DNA from: Bathynomus jamesi
Taxonomy: Eukaryota > Arthropoda > Malacostraca > Isopoda > Cirolanidae
Length of the DNA stretch: 64,000 nt
Direction: 5' to 3'
NCBI GenBank assembly: GCA_023014485.1
Contig: JAJOZX010009069.1
Coordinates: 87,501 to 151,500 of the forward strand
The position numbers and the translations under genes were made by a program. Position 1 is the stretch's first letter. Every line of letters starts with the position of its first letter. The notes under the pieces are model-generated. The model was not told the DNA's origin, searched no databases, and saw only the letters and a program-made list of their open reading frames with translations. Below are positions 36,199 through 46,078 of this stretch, in pieces.

Positions 36199-36628
36199 TA
36201 TTTACTATTGTCAAAGTAGCCTACAACTTAGTTTGTAGATTGTAATTACCATATATTTTCAACTTATCTCATTCATGAAAGCATCCAAATTTTTCTTAAA
36301 ATTAACTAATGAGCTACTGTTTACCACATCATATGGAAAGTCATTCCAAAAATCTACTACTGTATGATAGAAAATATATTTTTGTAGATCAAGTCTAGAA
36401 GGCTGTTTTCTAATTATAATTTTATGCACAAGTTATCCCATCAGCCTCTAGTGAGAACAGTTGCATACATCTAAATTGTCTAAATCTGAAAAGATTTTGA
36501 ATATCTGTATATATATCCATTCCTACAATGTTTCTCAAAACTAAACATACCTAATTCCTTTAATCCTTCCCTGTATTCCAACTTGGGTTAAAGATAAGCG
36601 TGGTTGCCTTATGTTGCACATCTTCAGG

Positions 36629-37103
36629 CAGGGCTGGCCTTAGGCCAATTGAAGCTATTTGACCAAATTGGGCCCTACACTCACATGGGCCCTGCACTAG
36701 AGTTGCCATCTCCAGCTTTGGAAAATAAGGAATGCAGTCTTTGGAGCCACGGTTTAAACAGATGGAAAAAAAATATTGATATATTTGGCTTTTTGAGTAA
36801 ATTTCAACAAATTCCAAAGGGGGAATTGCAGAAACATGCTGCAGATTTGGAAATTGTGCTAACAGATGTCAAGCTCATTCGGGAAAATGAACTTGTCAAC
36901 AGAAAGCAAGAAAGATTTCTTTATAAGTATAGTTTTGTTTTAACACGTTTTATGTCAAAATATGAGCTAATAAATATATAGTTTTATTTTTAATACAATG
37001 TAATAGCATATATTCCTGATACCTAATTTGAAATAATCTTAAGTCCAGGAGGCCCCACCAAAATGGTCCAAATTGGGCCCTGCAATTGCTAAGGCTGGCC
37101 CTG
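36629..37103. mobile_element. hAT-type element with 8-bp TSD TCTTCAGG
   Basis: Ends CAGGGCTGGCCTTAG and (reversed) CAGGGCCAGCCTTAG. Perfect duplications TCTTCAGG at 36621-36628 and 37104-37111. The interior keeps a sense fragment (IFGFLSKFQQIPKGELQKHA, 36779-36840) resembling the C-terminal-proximal part of TTF/ZMYM-type hAT proteins, so it derives from a coding hAT. Confidence 0.92.
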
Positions 37104-37232
37104 TCTTCAGGAATATCAATTTCATGTCTAAGGTGAGGGTACAAAGCTTGATTACAGTATTCTAAGTGAGGCCCAACATAAGAATTATACAATTTACAGA
37201 TGACTTCCTTGTTCTTGTAACTAACATTCCTC

Positions 37233-37434
37233 GGATCACCAGAAGATCCATCACCCTAGCTTTTTTTAGTTGGCTTTATAAGGCTAACTAACGAAAATAT
37301 CACAACCTAATCTAACCAATCATTAGGTCAGCTATATGCCCTTGATGATTTGTTAGGTTAGTCATGATATTTTCATTAGTTAGCCTTATAAAGCTAACGA
37401 AAAAAGGCTGGGGTGATGGATCTTCAGGTGATCC
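37233..37434. mobile_element. Foldback MITE, 8-bp TSD CATTCCTC
   Basis: A 202-bp near-palindrome. GGATCACCAGAAGATCCATC at the left is mirrored by GATGGATCTTCAGGTGATCC at the right. Perfect 8-bp duplications CATTCCTC at 37225-37232 and 37435-37442. Its interior (TTGATGATTTGTTAGGTTAG) resembles the larger foldback at 37703-38484. Confidence 0.92.
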
Positions 37435-37702
37435 CATTCCTCTTAATAATAGCAAACATTTTATTTGCTTTATTTCTAGCCTCTAAGCACTGCTTAGAAA
37501 ATTTTACGACCCTACTAACGATAATGCCAAGATCTTTTTCCTGTCTAACAGCCTCTAACTAGTTCCCTTGCATCTCATAATTAAAGTTTTCATTATTTCT
37601 ACCAAAATGAATGACTGCATTTTTGAACATTGAATTCCATCTGCCATTTGCTTGCCCAAGCAAACTAATCTATCAATTCTCTCTGCAATTTATAAGAATT
37701 TT

Positions 37703-38484
37703 TGGATCTTGTGGATTGTAACCATCATTTACTTAATTTTTTCATATAATATAACAACCCACAAGATCCAGTTAATTCTTAAGTAGAATTTAAATCTGAA
37801 TCTTTTTCTTTTATGGTATTTTTTGTGCAAATTGATGTTAATGGAGATACAAGCAATTTTTGGATTGATTAAAATCAATTGAAATAATATGGTGGTAATT
37901 ATTTGTTTTACCCCTGTGGGTCAATTTTGATATGAGAATAGGTTTTTCTGGTGTATTTTGGTGTTTTATTCAAATCTGACCTTGACTTGTGCAAATGAAT
38001 TATTGAATGCCTGGTTAGGTCAACTGTTATGCGCTTGATGATTGGTTAGGTTGTCATAATATTTTTTTTAGTTGGGTTAAGTTGATATTTTCATTAAAAT
38101 TAATGAAAATATCATGAACCTAACCAATCACCAAGGGTGTACAGTTGACTTAACTGTGCATTCAATTAACCTAACCAGGTATTCAATAATTATTTGCATA
38201 AGAAATGAAGGTCAGATTTGAATAAAACACCAAACTACACCAGAAAAACCTATTTGCATATCAAAGTTGACCTGCAGGGGTAAAACAAATAATTACCACC
38301 ATACTATTTCAATTGATTTTAATCAATCCAAAAATTCCTTATATCTCTGTTAATATCAATTTGCACAAAAAATGCCAGAAAAGAAAATAGATTCAGATTT
38401 AAATTCTACATTAGAAAAACTGGATCTTGTGGGTTGTTGTATTATATGAAAAAGTATTTGATGGGTTATAACACACAAGATCCA
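37703..38484. mobile_element. Large foldback element with hairpin ends, 6-bp TSD AATTTT
   Basis: Two arms of about 380-390 bp face each other with a short loop near 38085-38110. Each outer 70 bp is itself a hairpin (TGGATCTTGTGG...CCCACAAGATCCA). AATTTT flanks at 37697-37702 and 38485-38490. No coding sequence. Confidence 0.85.
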
Positions 38485-38848
38485 AATTTTCTATATTTGT
38501 AATTGGGGCAACTACTTTTGTGTCATCTGCAAATTTAGAGATTTTACTACCTACTCCCCCTGTGTTATTTAGATATAAAATAAAGAGTAATGAACCTAAA
38601 ACTGATCCCTCCTTTTCACTTTCTGCTACCCAGATTCATGACCATTTAAAATTACTTCTTTGTCTTCTAACCATTTTTGTACCCAATTTATAACTGACCC
38701 ATTATCCCATGAGCTTTTAATTTGTATAGAAGTTTCCTATTTGGAATGTTGTCAGATGCTTTATTAAAATCCAAATAAACATATCATTTCCATTATCTAC
38801 CTGATCAGTTAGAAACTCTAAAAAGTCGAAGAGATTAGACAGACAATT

Positions 38849-39229
38849 GAATTGAATAACCTTTATTAATAATAAAATGAATACATTCTTTTCAATTTAC
38901 AAAGACATGAATAATTGTGAAGCTCGACTATTTATTTTATTTAATTTGGCCCTTAAACTTTAGACTTTACTGGGCTCTTTTTAAAAATAAACAGCTAGTT
39001 GTTATTAATTAATAATAATAAATAAATAAGTATTATTAATAGTTAAAACATGTATTAATCTCAAATTATCACTACTGGCATGACAAATACAAGGTCACCA
39101 TTGAAGGCACTATACCAATATTATACATGAGAGATAAGAACTGATAATCCCAAGAAATGTGTTTTTAATACTACATTACACACAAGAAATTAATAATTAG
39201 TAAACGATATTAATGGACATTAATCCTAG
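38849..39229 (-). other. AT-rich 3' UTR of the third LINE
   Basis: Non-coding, very AT-rich, with TTATTAATAATAAA-like runs. Nothing else seen. Confidence 0.5.
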
Positions 39230-41477
39230 ATTTTTGTTAGTATGCCATTATTAATTGGGATTTTAACTTTGTTTTAAACAAATTTGCATTCATAATATTT
39301 TTTATATTGGCATGTAAGTCATTCCATATTTTCAATCCAATGAAAGTGGGTAGTTTTTTAGATGAAGATAATCTAAATTGAGGTATAAGAAGCTTTGATC
39401 TATTTCTGGTCTGATATGAGTGGATTTCATGATGAGTTACAAAATATCTATTTACCCATTGTAAATTATTGATTTTGTTCTTACACTTGTAAATAAAAAT
39501 AAAGTGTGCCAGTTTGATTATATCATTGAGCTTTAGTAGGTTTAGCTCTTTAAATAATGCACTAGAGTGATCAAGGAAATCTGCATCAGATAATAACCTT
39601 ACTGCTCATTTTTGGATGACAAAAATACCATTTAATGCGTTGTTAGCGGAGTTTCCCCAAACAAGGGTGCAGTATGTTATATAAGGAAGAACAAGAGTAT
39701 GATAGTCAATAAAACTTGTTTAGGGACTACATTTCTAAGTTTAAACATTATAGCAACACTCCTCAAAATCTTTTTCTCAATATATTTTACATGATCACTC
39801 CATTGCAAATTCTTATCTAGCATTACACCAAGAAATTTTGTTATAGTACACTCCTTTATAGCGATTTCATTAACATTAAGTTCATCAAGATATACTTTTC
39901 TTTTATTAGTAAAAATCATGAAATTTATTTTACTGGTTATTAACATCTTTGCAAGAAAAGGAGACAGTTGTATCATCTGCAAACATTATGAAGTTCAGTG
40001 TATTAGATGAATGTGGAAGGTCATTTATATATAATAAAAATAAGTGGACCCAGAACTGAGCCCTGTGGCACACCATGTTTGACAAGCGCTTTAGTTGAGC
40101 AAAACTTGTTTACTGATACAAAATGATATCTATTGGACAAATAACTTTTAAACCAATCACTGATTACTCCTCTAAAGCTGTAACAATATAATTTATTAAG
40201 TAGAATATTATGGTCTATTACATTAAATGCCTTACTCAAATCCATAAATATTGATATTATTTCTTTGTTCTCTTTAGCTATATTTGCAATTTCCATGAGA
40301 TTTAAAATAGCCAAATGTTCCCATTGTTTTATTATTACAGTTCTAAGCCATATTAATTTGGAGTTAATAAATTGTAGGATTCTAAATATTGCTGCATTCT
40401 ACTTTTTACAATTTTTTCAAAAACTTTGCTGAACAAAGATAATGAACACACTGTCCTGTAATTTGTTGCTAGTGTAGGATCACCCCCTTTAAAAAGTGGT
40501 GTTATACAACCAGTTTTTAGCATTGATGGGAATATTCCTTTGGAAATACTTTGATAATTTTAGCCAAAGTTACAGATATCTTATCTTTAACAAGTTTCAA
40601 TATAGGTACAGGAATGTTATGAATGTTATTTTTTAATTTACCAATAATATTCTGGACCCCAGTAGAGGTAGCAGAAACAAAAGAAAATGAATTTAGTGGG
40701 TTGGATGGCATATATTCTAGAGGTCAGTGATCATTATTTAGTAATTGTGAGTGAAGCTTATCTGCTATTGAAGTGAAATGTGCGTTTAAAGAGTCTGCAA
40801 CAGCAGTATCATCAGTAATTTCTTTATCAACATTTAATTTCTCTATTGAATTTTTCTTGATTTGTTTTCTGAGAAGACTGTTTATGGTTGTCCAAGTCTT
40901 TTTCATGTCTCCTTTATGTTTGGAAAATTGATTGTTATAGAAGTAGGTCCCATTATATGAGCATTCGTAATATGAGAAACTGATGATACGAGGTTAGCAT
41001 TTATAGGACTTCTCCATTATGACTCTGATCTCACGAGAATCAGTGTGAGAAGGCAGAAGGAAATTCAAAACACGCAGCTAGTTATGACACAGCCTGTGAT
41101 GTAGCATGATGTAGATGCGCAGAGACAAGTTTGTGAGCCATTGCTGGGATGAGTGACATAATTGATGGCAGCAGATGCTTAACTGAACTGACAGTAGACA
41201 GCAACCCACAGCTGGAGAGGGCTCTGGACTTCAAGGCCAAGCTATTGGACTTGCTGGGTGGATATGAGTAGCTTTACTGGCAGAAGAAGGCTAAGATGGC
41301 ACAGACAACACCCACCAATTCTTCCCCTCTACCTTTTACCTATATCTTCAGAACCACAGCCCTCTACTAGCTGAGGTGGTTTGGCACATATTTAAATAAG
41401 TGTACATACTCATAATACAAGTAAGTGTATATAATAATGCAAGTGTACATACTCATATGCTATTTCGTATATATATA

Positions 41478-42065
41478 AAGGGTGTTTCAAAAGTCTCTAC
41501 CCTTTTTTTCCCCTGAAGGACCCTAAGGTGACCATACATTCAACACAAACCTTTATAAAATGTTTATTGATTTTCTGCCAACTTGGTGCATCTTATCCAA
41601 ACGCATTCGGAAAGATTTGAGCAGATTGCGGAACAATTGCGTGTCATTTTGCATCGATTCAAGGACTGCTGACAATACTTGAACAAGTGTCTCACGAGAA
41701 TTTCGATCTTCGACATCCGGGATCGCATCCAACTGCTCCTCTGCATGAGCTTTGACAATTGCGCCCAAATTCTCTGCTGGGTTAAGGTCAGGCGAGTTGC
41801 CCAGCCACCATCCGAACCCAGAGTAACAAAAGAAATCAAGTTTCTGCTCATCCAAGAGCACGTGAGTCACGTTGGCCTTCATGCAACCAGCCATGTCGTG
41901 AAGGAAAGTCACTTGATCGAACCTTCCTTGTCAATTTCGAGAAGTCCGCAGAAATGGAAGCACCTTTTCCTTCAACACATGTTCACGGAAATAAGCGCCA
42001 TCCCAGGATTGACCGTGTGGTTTAAGGTCCTTAGGGAAAAAAAGGGTAAAGACTTTTGAAACACC

Positions 42066-42068
<3 letters not shown>
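41478..42068 (-). mobile_element. Truncated Tc1/mariner-type element
   Basis: TIRs AAGGGTGTTTCAAAAGTCT match at both ends and continue into TACCCTTTTTTTCCC. TA flanks at 41476-41477 and 42069-42070. Only 591 bp remain, so the element is internally deleted. Confidence 0.88.
41553..41912 (-). pseudogene. Tc1/mariner-type transposase, C-terminal fragment
   Basis: It reads TFLHDMAGCMKANVTHVLLD then GNSPDLNPAENLGAIVKAH. The second catalytic Asp (LHD) and the Glu of PAEN are separated by about 40 residues. The first Asp and the DNA-binding domain have been deleted. The tail continues to SINIL at 41553. Confidence 0.8.

Positions 42069-42113
<45 letters not shown>
42069..42113. repeat. (AT)n microsatellite
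   Basis: A pure TA run of over 40 bp abuts the right end of the Tc1-like element, probably expanded from its TA target site. Confidence 0.95.
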
Positions 42114-42116
<3 letters not shown>

Positions 42117-42739
42117 CAGGAACCAAACCCCCTTTTTCCCATAGGTTATGTAGTTCGTTATACGAGAATTTGCTATACAAGGGGTTGGAGGAATGTAACT
42201 GCTGATATCATCGAGACCTACCTGTAATAGTTATATTTTGCAATTTTGATTATTTTAGTTAATTTGTTTCTGTGTTGAGTATGTTGTATTTTTGGAATTT
42301 TGCTTTGTAATTGCAATTTGAATAATTTATCTCTGTTCTTTATTGGAGTGATCCATGGATTTGCGGCACTTTCCGGAAAAACTGTTTTTCTCCTTAAAGG
42401 AAAGCAAATATTGAAAATATGGAAAAAGGTGTCATTGAAGAACTGAAACATATGATCTGGGTCATTTATAGGTTTGTCACAGTCAAACAAAGTATTTTCT
42501 ACAGCCCCAATAAATTTTCTTTTGTTAATCTCTCAGAATATTCTGTAATCAATAGTTGTTTTGTCCACAACCTGAACAATGTTATTGAATATAGCGTAAG
42601 TAGGAAAATGATCACTGATGTTTGTGGTCATAATTCCAAAATTTACGAGGGCATTGCTATTTACAAATATATTATCAATCATATATTCTGTTATTCAATT
42701 GCCATAGAGCAGACTTGAGTGGGTTTGGTAATAGTATGA

Positions 42740-43738
42740 CTAAGATAGATGTTTCCAACCAATAATGTTAAACTAACAGGCCTATAATTTCCTACCTCCT
42801 TTTTACTACCCTTTTTTGGAAATGGGTACTAATTTGCTTTTTTCCATCCTACTTCTGCATAATTAATAGACCTAGTAAAGAAAATAGTTAGTGCCTCAGA
42901 TAAGTTTTCCTCCCCTTATCTGAGAATTGTAGCATATGGAATTAAAATCAAAGTTATTTAAATTTTCTTCAGTTAAAACTGCTAAAATGATCATTAAAAA
43001 TACCAACAATATCCTCATCTTTTTCAAACATCTTATCATCATGTTCTATTGGGCCAATCCTATCATGCTTTTTATTATATTTATAAAAACTAAAGATTTT
43101 CTTTGGCTCTTTATTGCTATTTCTAGCTAGCTTTATTTCACTTTGCCTTTTGTAATCAAATTAGCTTATTTCTTAATTGCCTATAATTATTCAAGTCCAA
43201 AATACTATCACTGCCCTTAAATTCCCTGAATGCCTTTTTTTTATTTTTAATCATTTTGGTTATTTCTGCATTCCACCACAAAGGTTTCCTAATCCTGTTA
43301 TTCCTAACAATTTTGAAAGGAATATACCTCATTGTATATCCTCTAAAGTTTCTCTGAATCTAGATCACATCTCGATAGCATTCTTATTGACAAATTCATT
43401 ATCCTACTTTGCTGAGCCCAACAACTCCCTAAATTTACTATAGTCACTCTTTGAGAAGCAAGGAACTAGATGGTCATTGTTGACTAGATCCCTATTTAAT
43501 TCTATCTTAAAATATATTATCAAATGGTCATTATTTCCTAAGAACTTTTCTACTGCAAGTTCTCTCATGATAATTGGGAAAAAACAGATCCAAGATTGCT
43601 TGATGCTAGTTGGTTCATCTACAAATTGTGGTAGAAAACAATCATTACAGCAGTCAATGAAGAAGTTACCTTCCCTAATATTTCCTTCTAAAATGCTCCA
43701 GTCTATATGAGGCAGGTTGAAATCTCTCATAATTAATG
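42740..43738 (-). pseudogene. Antisense LINE endonuclease end and first RT blocks
   Basis: Minus strand: MRDFNLPHIDWSILEGN (the GDFN block with Gly to Arg), FIDCCNDCFLPQFVDEPT and NNDHLIIYFKI (the SDH block as NDH), then a Lys/Arg-rich linker, INYAEVGWKKAN and KKEVGNYRPVSLTLLVGN near 42780. Similar to 35660-35820 at DNA level. Confidence 0.8.
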
Positions 43739-43746
43739 TTCTAGCC

Positions 43747-44113
43747 CAGTGGTTCCCAACCTGGGGCCCCCGGGCCCCTGGGGGTCCACGAAGGTAGTAC
43801 TGGGGGTCTGTGAGCTTTCAATATTTCGAGAGGCTCCAATGGAAATTGTACATTTACCCACGATAAGGGCACTCAGACTAAAATTTCAAGTTTCCTTGCT
43901 TTTGGCTGGAATTATTAATACTTTTTTAATATGCTGTATTTTAATTGCATACTCTCTTATATGTCATTTATTTGATAGTGAAAAATGAGAAAATGAGTTA
44001 ATTATTAGTTAATAAAAACAGTTTGGTAGATGGAATCTTTCAAAAACATGGGGTCTGGGGAAAAAAAATAAAAATAAAAGGGGTCCTTTGTGGTGAAAAG
44101 GTTGGAACCACTG
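43747..44113. mobile_element. hAT-type MITE, 8-bp TSD TTCTAGCC
   Basis: Ends CAGTGGTTCCCAACCTG and (reversed) CAGTGGTTCCAACCTTTT. Perfect 8-bp duplications at 43739-43746 and 44114-44121. 367 bp, GC-rich at the left tip, non-coding. Confidence 0.93.
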
Positions 44114-44308
44114 TTCTAGCCCTACAGTACAACCATTATTTATTTCTTGAACTATACTGTCATCAACTTCCTGTCTCTGATAAATATACGAGGGTATACA
44201 AGGCTGAAAAGTAATGCCTCCACTCAAATAAATTTTAAACAAGTTGAAGAACTTTATCGAAACAAAAGCAGATATGTACCTTAGAGTTTATTCTTCAAAA
44301 TGATGCAT

Positions 44309-45345
44309 TTACTTTCCTATAAGATCACCCTCTTCCTTGATATATTTATGCCAAGAGTAAGTGAGTTTTTGAAATCTATCCCAGTCAAACTTAGAGCTTT
44401 GACTATGAAACCAAAATTTCACAGCAGCCTTAACTTCATCAGATTCATTGCTATTTCCATGGAGATTAAGTTTAGGAAAGAGGTGAAAATCACATGATGC
44501 TAAATCAGTGCTATGTGGTGGATGCAGCAAGATGGTGATTTGCAGATTCTAATTGCTTCCCATGTTTGAATATTGGTGTGAGGCCATGCATTGTCATGGT
44601 GAACAATGACTGTGTTTTTGTGAGCGCAAACCCTCCTGATCCATATTTTCAACTTCTTCAGAGTTTCAATATAACACGTGGAGTTGATTGCTGTCCCTCT
44701 TTCTGTAAAATCTACAAGAACACCACCATTGATATCCCAAAAAACAATCATCATCACTTTTCTAGCCAATTTTTGAACTTTGAATTTTTTTGGTTGCAGT
44801 GAATTTCTGTGCTGATCTTCCATGGATTGCCATTTATTTTCAGGGTCATAATGGTGGACCCACATATCATCTCCTGTGACAATGCTGTGCATAAATTCAC
44901 ATTTATTTTCGAAGCACTGCTGATTTTTTTGGCAAATGCGTAGTCTCTCATTTTTCATCTTGGCAATAAGCATGCGAGGCACCCATCTAGTGCAGACCTT
45001 TCAGTAACCAAGAATACTGATAATGTGTCCCACTTGCTCTTTGGAGATATCGAGCATTGCAGCAATTTCATTTTGTTTAATGCAACAATTTCCACAAATC
45101 AATTCATCAATGTAGCTCTGATGAGACTCGTTGGTTGTAGTTACAGGTCTTCCACTTTATAGATTCTCACAAATCTTCTTGCCTACTTTTTCTTTACACT
45201 GCCTTGCCCAACATCGAATGGTACTCACATCAACACACTGTTTTCCATACACAGCTTGCATTCACTGATGAATGTCTATGGGAGCAACACTTTCCATGGT
45301 CAAAAATTCAATTATGGCATGTTGCTTGAAGCAAATATCTTTACT
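44309..45345 (-). pseudogene. Mariner transposase
   Basis: The N-terminal HTH region is readable in pieces (SYIDELICGNCCIKQNEIAA, then GHIISILGY near 45005). The catalytic part has VTGDDMWVHHYDPENKWQSM, IVHHDNAWPHTN and, after a frame change near 44515, HSTDLASCDFHLFPKLN. The three Asp fit the DD34D plan of true mariners (usually SPDLAPCDFHLF). Ends with GDLIGK at 44309. Stops in the N-terminus and the frameshift make it inactive. Confidence 0.85.
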
Positions 45346-45441
45346 CCTTCCATTATAATTGATACTGAACCAATGGTTGGAATGAGTGTAGGCTATGTTA
45401 GGCTATAACACAAAACCAGTTTTATCTGGTTATCTCTACAC

Positions 45442-45676
45442 CAGGGGTCGGGGAATTTTTTTGGGTATTACCCAAAAATCTATTTGAGTAAAGTGAAATT
45501 ACCCCCAGACTTCAAAGTAAACAAAAACAAGCCAATTGCTCTTAAAATTGTTGCATATAGTATACAAAAATTTCAAATTAAAAAAAATGGAAGTGTCTCT
45601 CATACCGCAAGCATTACCTCCAAAATTTTTAAATTAACCCCATTTGGGGTAATTTACCCCTGTTCCCCGACCTCTG
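45442..45676. mobile_element. hAT-type MITE in the mariner, 8-bp TSD CTCTACAC
   Basis: Ends CAGGGGTCGGGGAA and (reversed) CAGAGGTCGGGGAA. Perfect duplications CTCTACAC at 45434-45441 and 45677-45684. 235 bp, non-coding. Confidence 0.93.
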
Positions 45677-45731
45677 CTCTACACAATCCAGAATTACTGA
45701 ACTGGAGGCATTACATTTCGGCTCACCCTCA

Positions 45732-46078
45732 TGCATTGCAGTGTTGGTACCCAAACACCCACCTAAAACCCAAGACAAAAAACCTACCAAAAACCCAACT
45801 TAAAAACTCTCATCAATTTACTACTTAAACTTATTTTTAACTTGGCATTTTTTATAATATGGTTATGCAGTCTTATATATTAATAACTATAAACTATAAT
45901 TAATTTGATAAGGCCAATATAAACTAAAATTTCTAGAAACTATTTATTTGACATGTTTCATTATGAACCTTATATCTAATACTGTATCTAATTTATCTAT
46001 CTTCTAATTGGCTACCTATATCTAAAAATAAATCCTGTTTCTTTTCAGCTTTATAATTTAAGTGGTACCCAATATTGA
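45732..46078. other. AT-rich intergenic stretch
   Basis: No repeat boundary or coding signal found. It includes the presumed 3' flank of the hAT gene on the minus strand. Confidence 0.4.

Larger units (their letters stand above)
37104..38848 (-). pseudogene. Antisense LINE reverse transcriptase, middle and C-terminal parts
   Basis: Reading 5' to 3' on the minus strand: LFDFLEFLTDQVDNGND and NRKLLYKLKAHG (38840-38700), a poorly conserved GVPQ region, an ADDTK box near 38520, then after the foldbacks LYNSYV-like MYNSYVGPHLEYCNQALYPH (37192-37130), the conserved RPHLEY thumb motif. It is interrupted by both foldback elements and has many stops. Confidence 0.72.
40940..42224. mobile_element. TA-flanked composite MITE
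   Basis: Ends GAAGTAGGTCCC and (reversed) CAGGTAGGTCTC with TA on both sides (40938-40939, 42225-42226). Removing it with one TA joins the LINE codons for KYNYYNNQF. It contains about 540 bp of unassigned sequence (40952-41475), a Tc1-like element and an (AT)n run. Confidence 0.75.
39230..42490 (-). pseudogene. Reverse transcriptase of the third LINE
   Basis: The linker ANPWITPIKNRDKLFKLQ and KIAKYNYY end at the MITE insertion, and the frame resumes with NNQFSKHKGDMKKTWTTINS (from 40937). RT blocks follow: [20 protein letters not shown] (40278-40200), [13 protein letters not shown] (40070), a damaged ADD region, TNKRKVYLDELNVNEI, and TKFLGVMLDKNLQWSDHVKY (39850-39780). The C-terminal region LPYITYCTLVWGN and the end FKTKLKSQLIMAY lie near 39240. 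Gaps and frameshifts are present. The clade is uncertain (CR1/L2/Rex-like). Confidence 0.75.
38849..42730 (-). mobile_element. Third LINE (antisense) inside the CR1-like LINE
   Basis: Pieces in order on the minus strand: the end of the endonuclease (ISDHFPTYAI near 42610), a pre-RT linker (42490-42227), RT and C-terminus (40910-39230) and an AT-rich 3' UTR. A TA-flanked composite at 40940-42224 interrupts it. It is a different family from the CR1-like LINEs around it ([34 protein letters not shown]). Confidence 0.8.
36240..44186 (-). mobile_element. CR1-like LINE (antisense), broken by many insertions
   Basis: LINE pieces on the minus strand run in one consistent 5' to 3' order: endonuclease (about 44186-43400), linker and first RT blocks (43400-42740), RT middle (38848-38490), RT and C-terminal region (37690-37440, 37225-37104) and 3' part to about 36240. 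Inserts: a third LINE 38849-about 42730, foldbacks at 37703-38484 and 37233-37434, and hAT MITEs at 36629-37103 and 43747-44113. A mariner at 44189 marks its 5' limit. Confidence 0.8.
44189..45731 (-). mobile_element. Mariner element (DD34D type)
   Basis: Ends CGAGGGTATACAAGGCTG and (reversed) TGAGGGTGAGCCGAAATG share the inner word GTAATGCCTCC. TA precedes the left end (44187-44188), but the right flank reads TG, so that site has mutated. A hAT MITE sits inside the right part. Confidence 0.85.
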
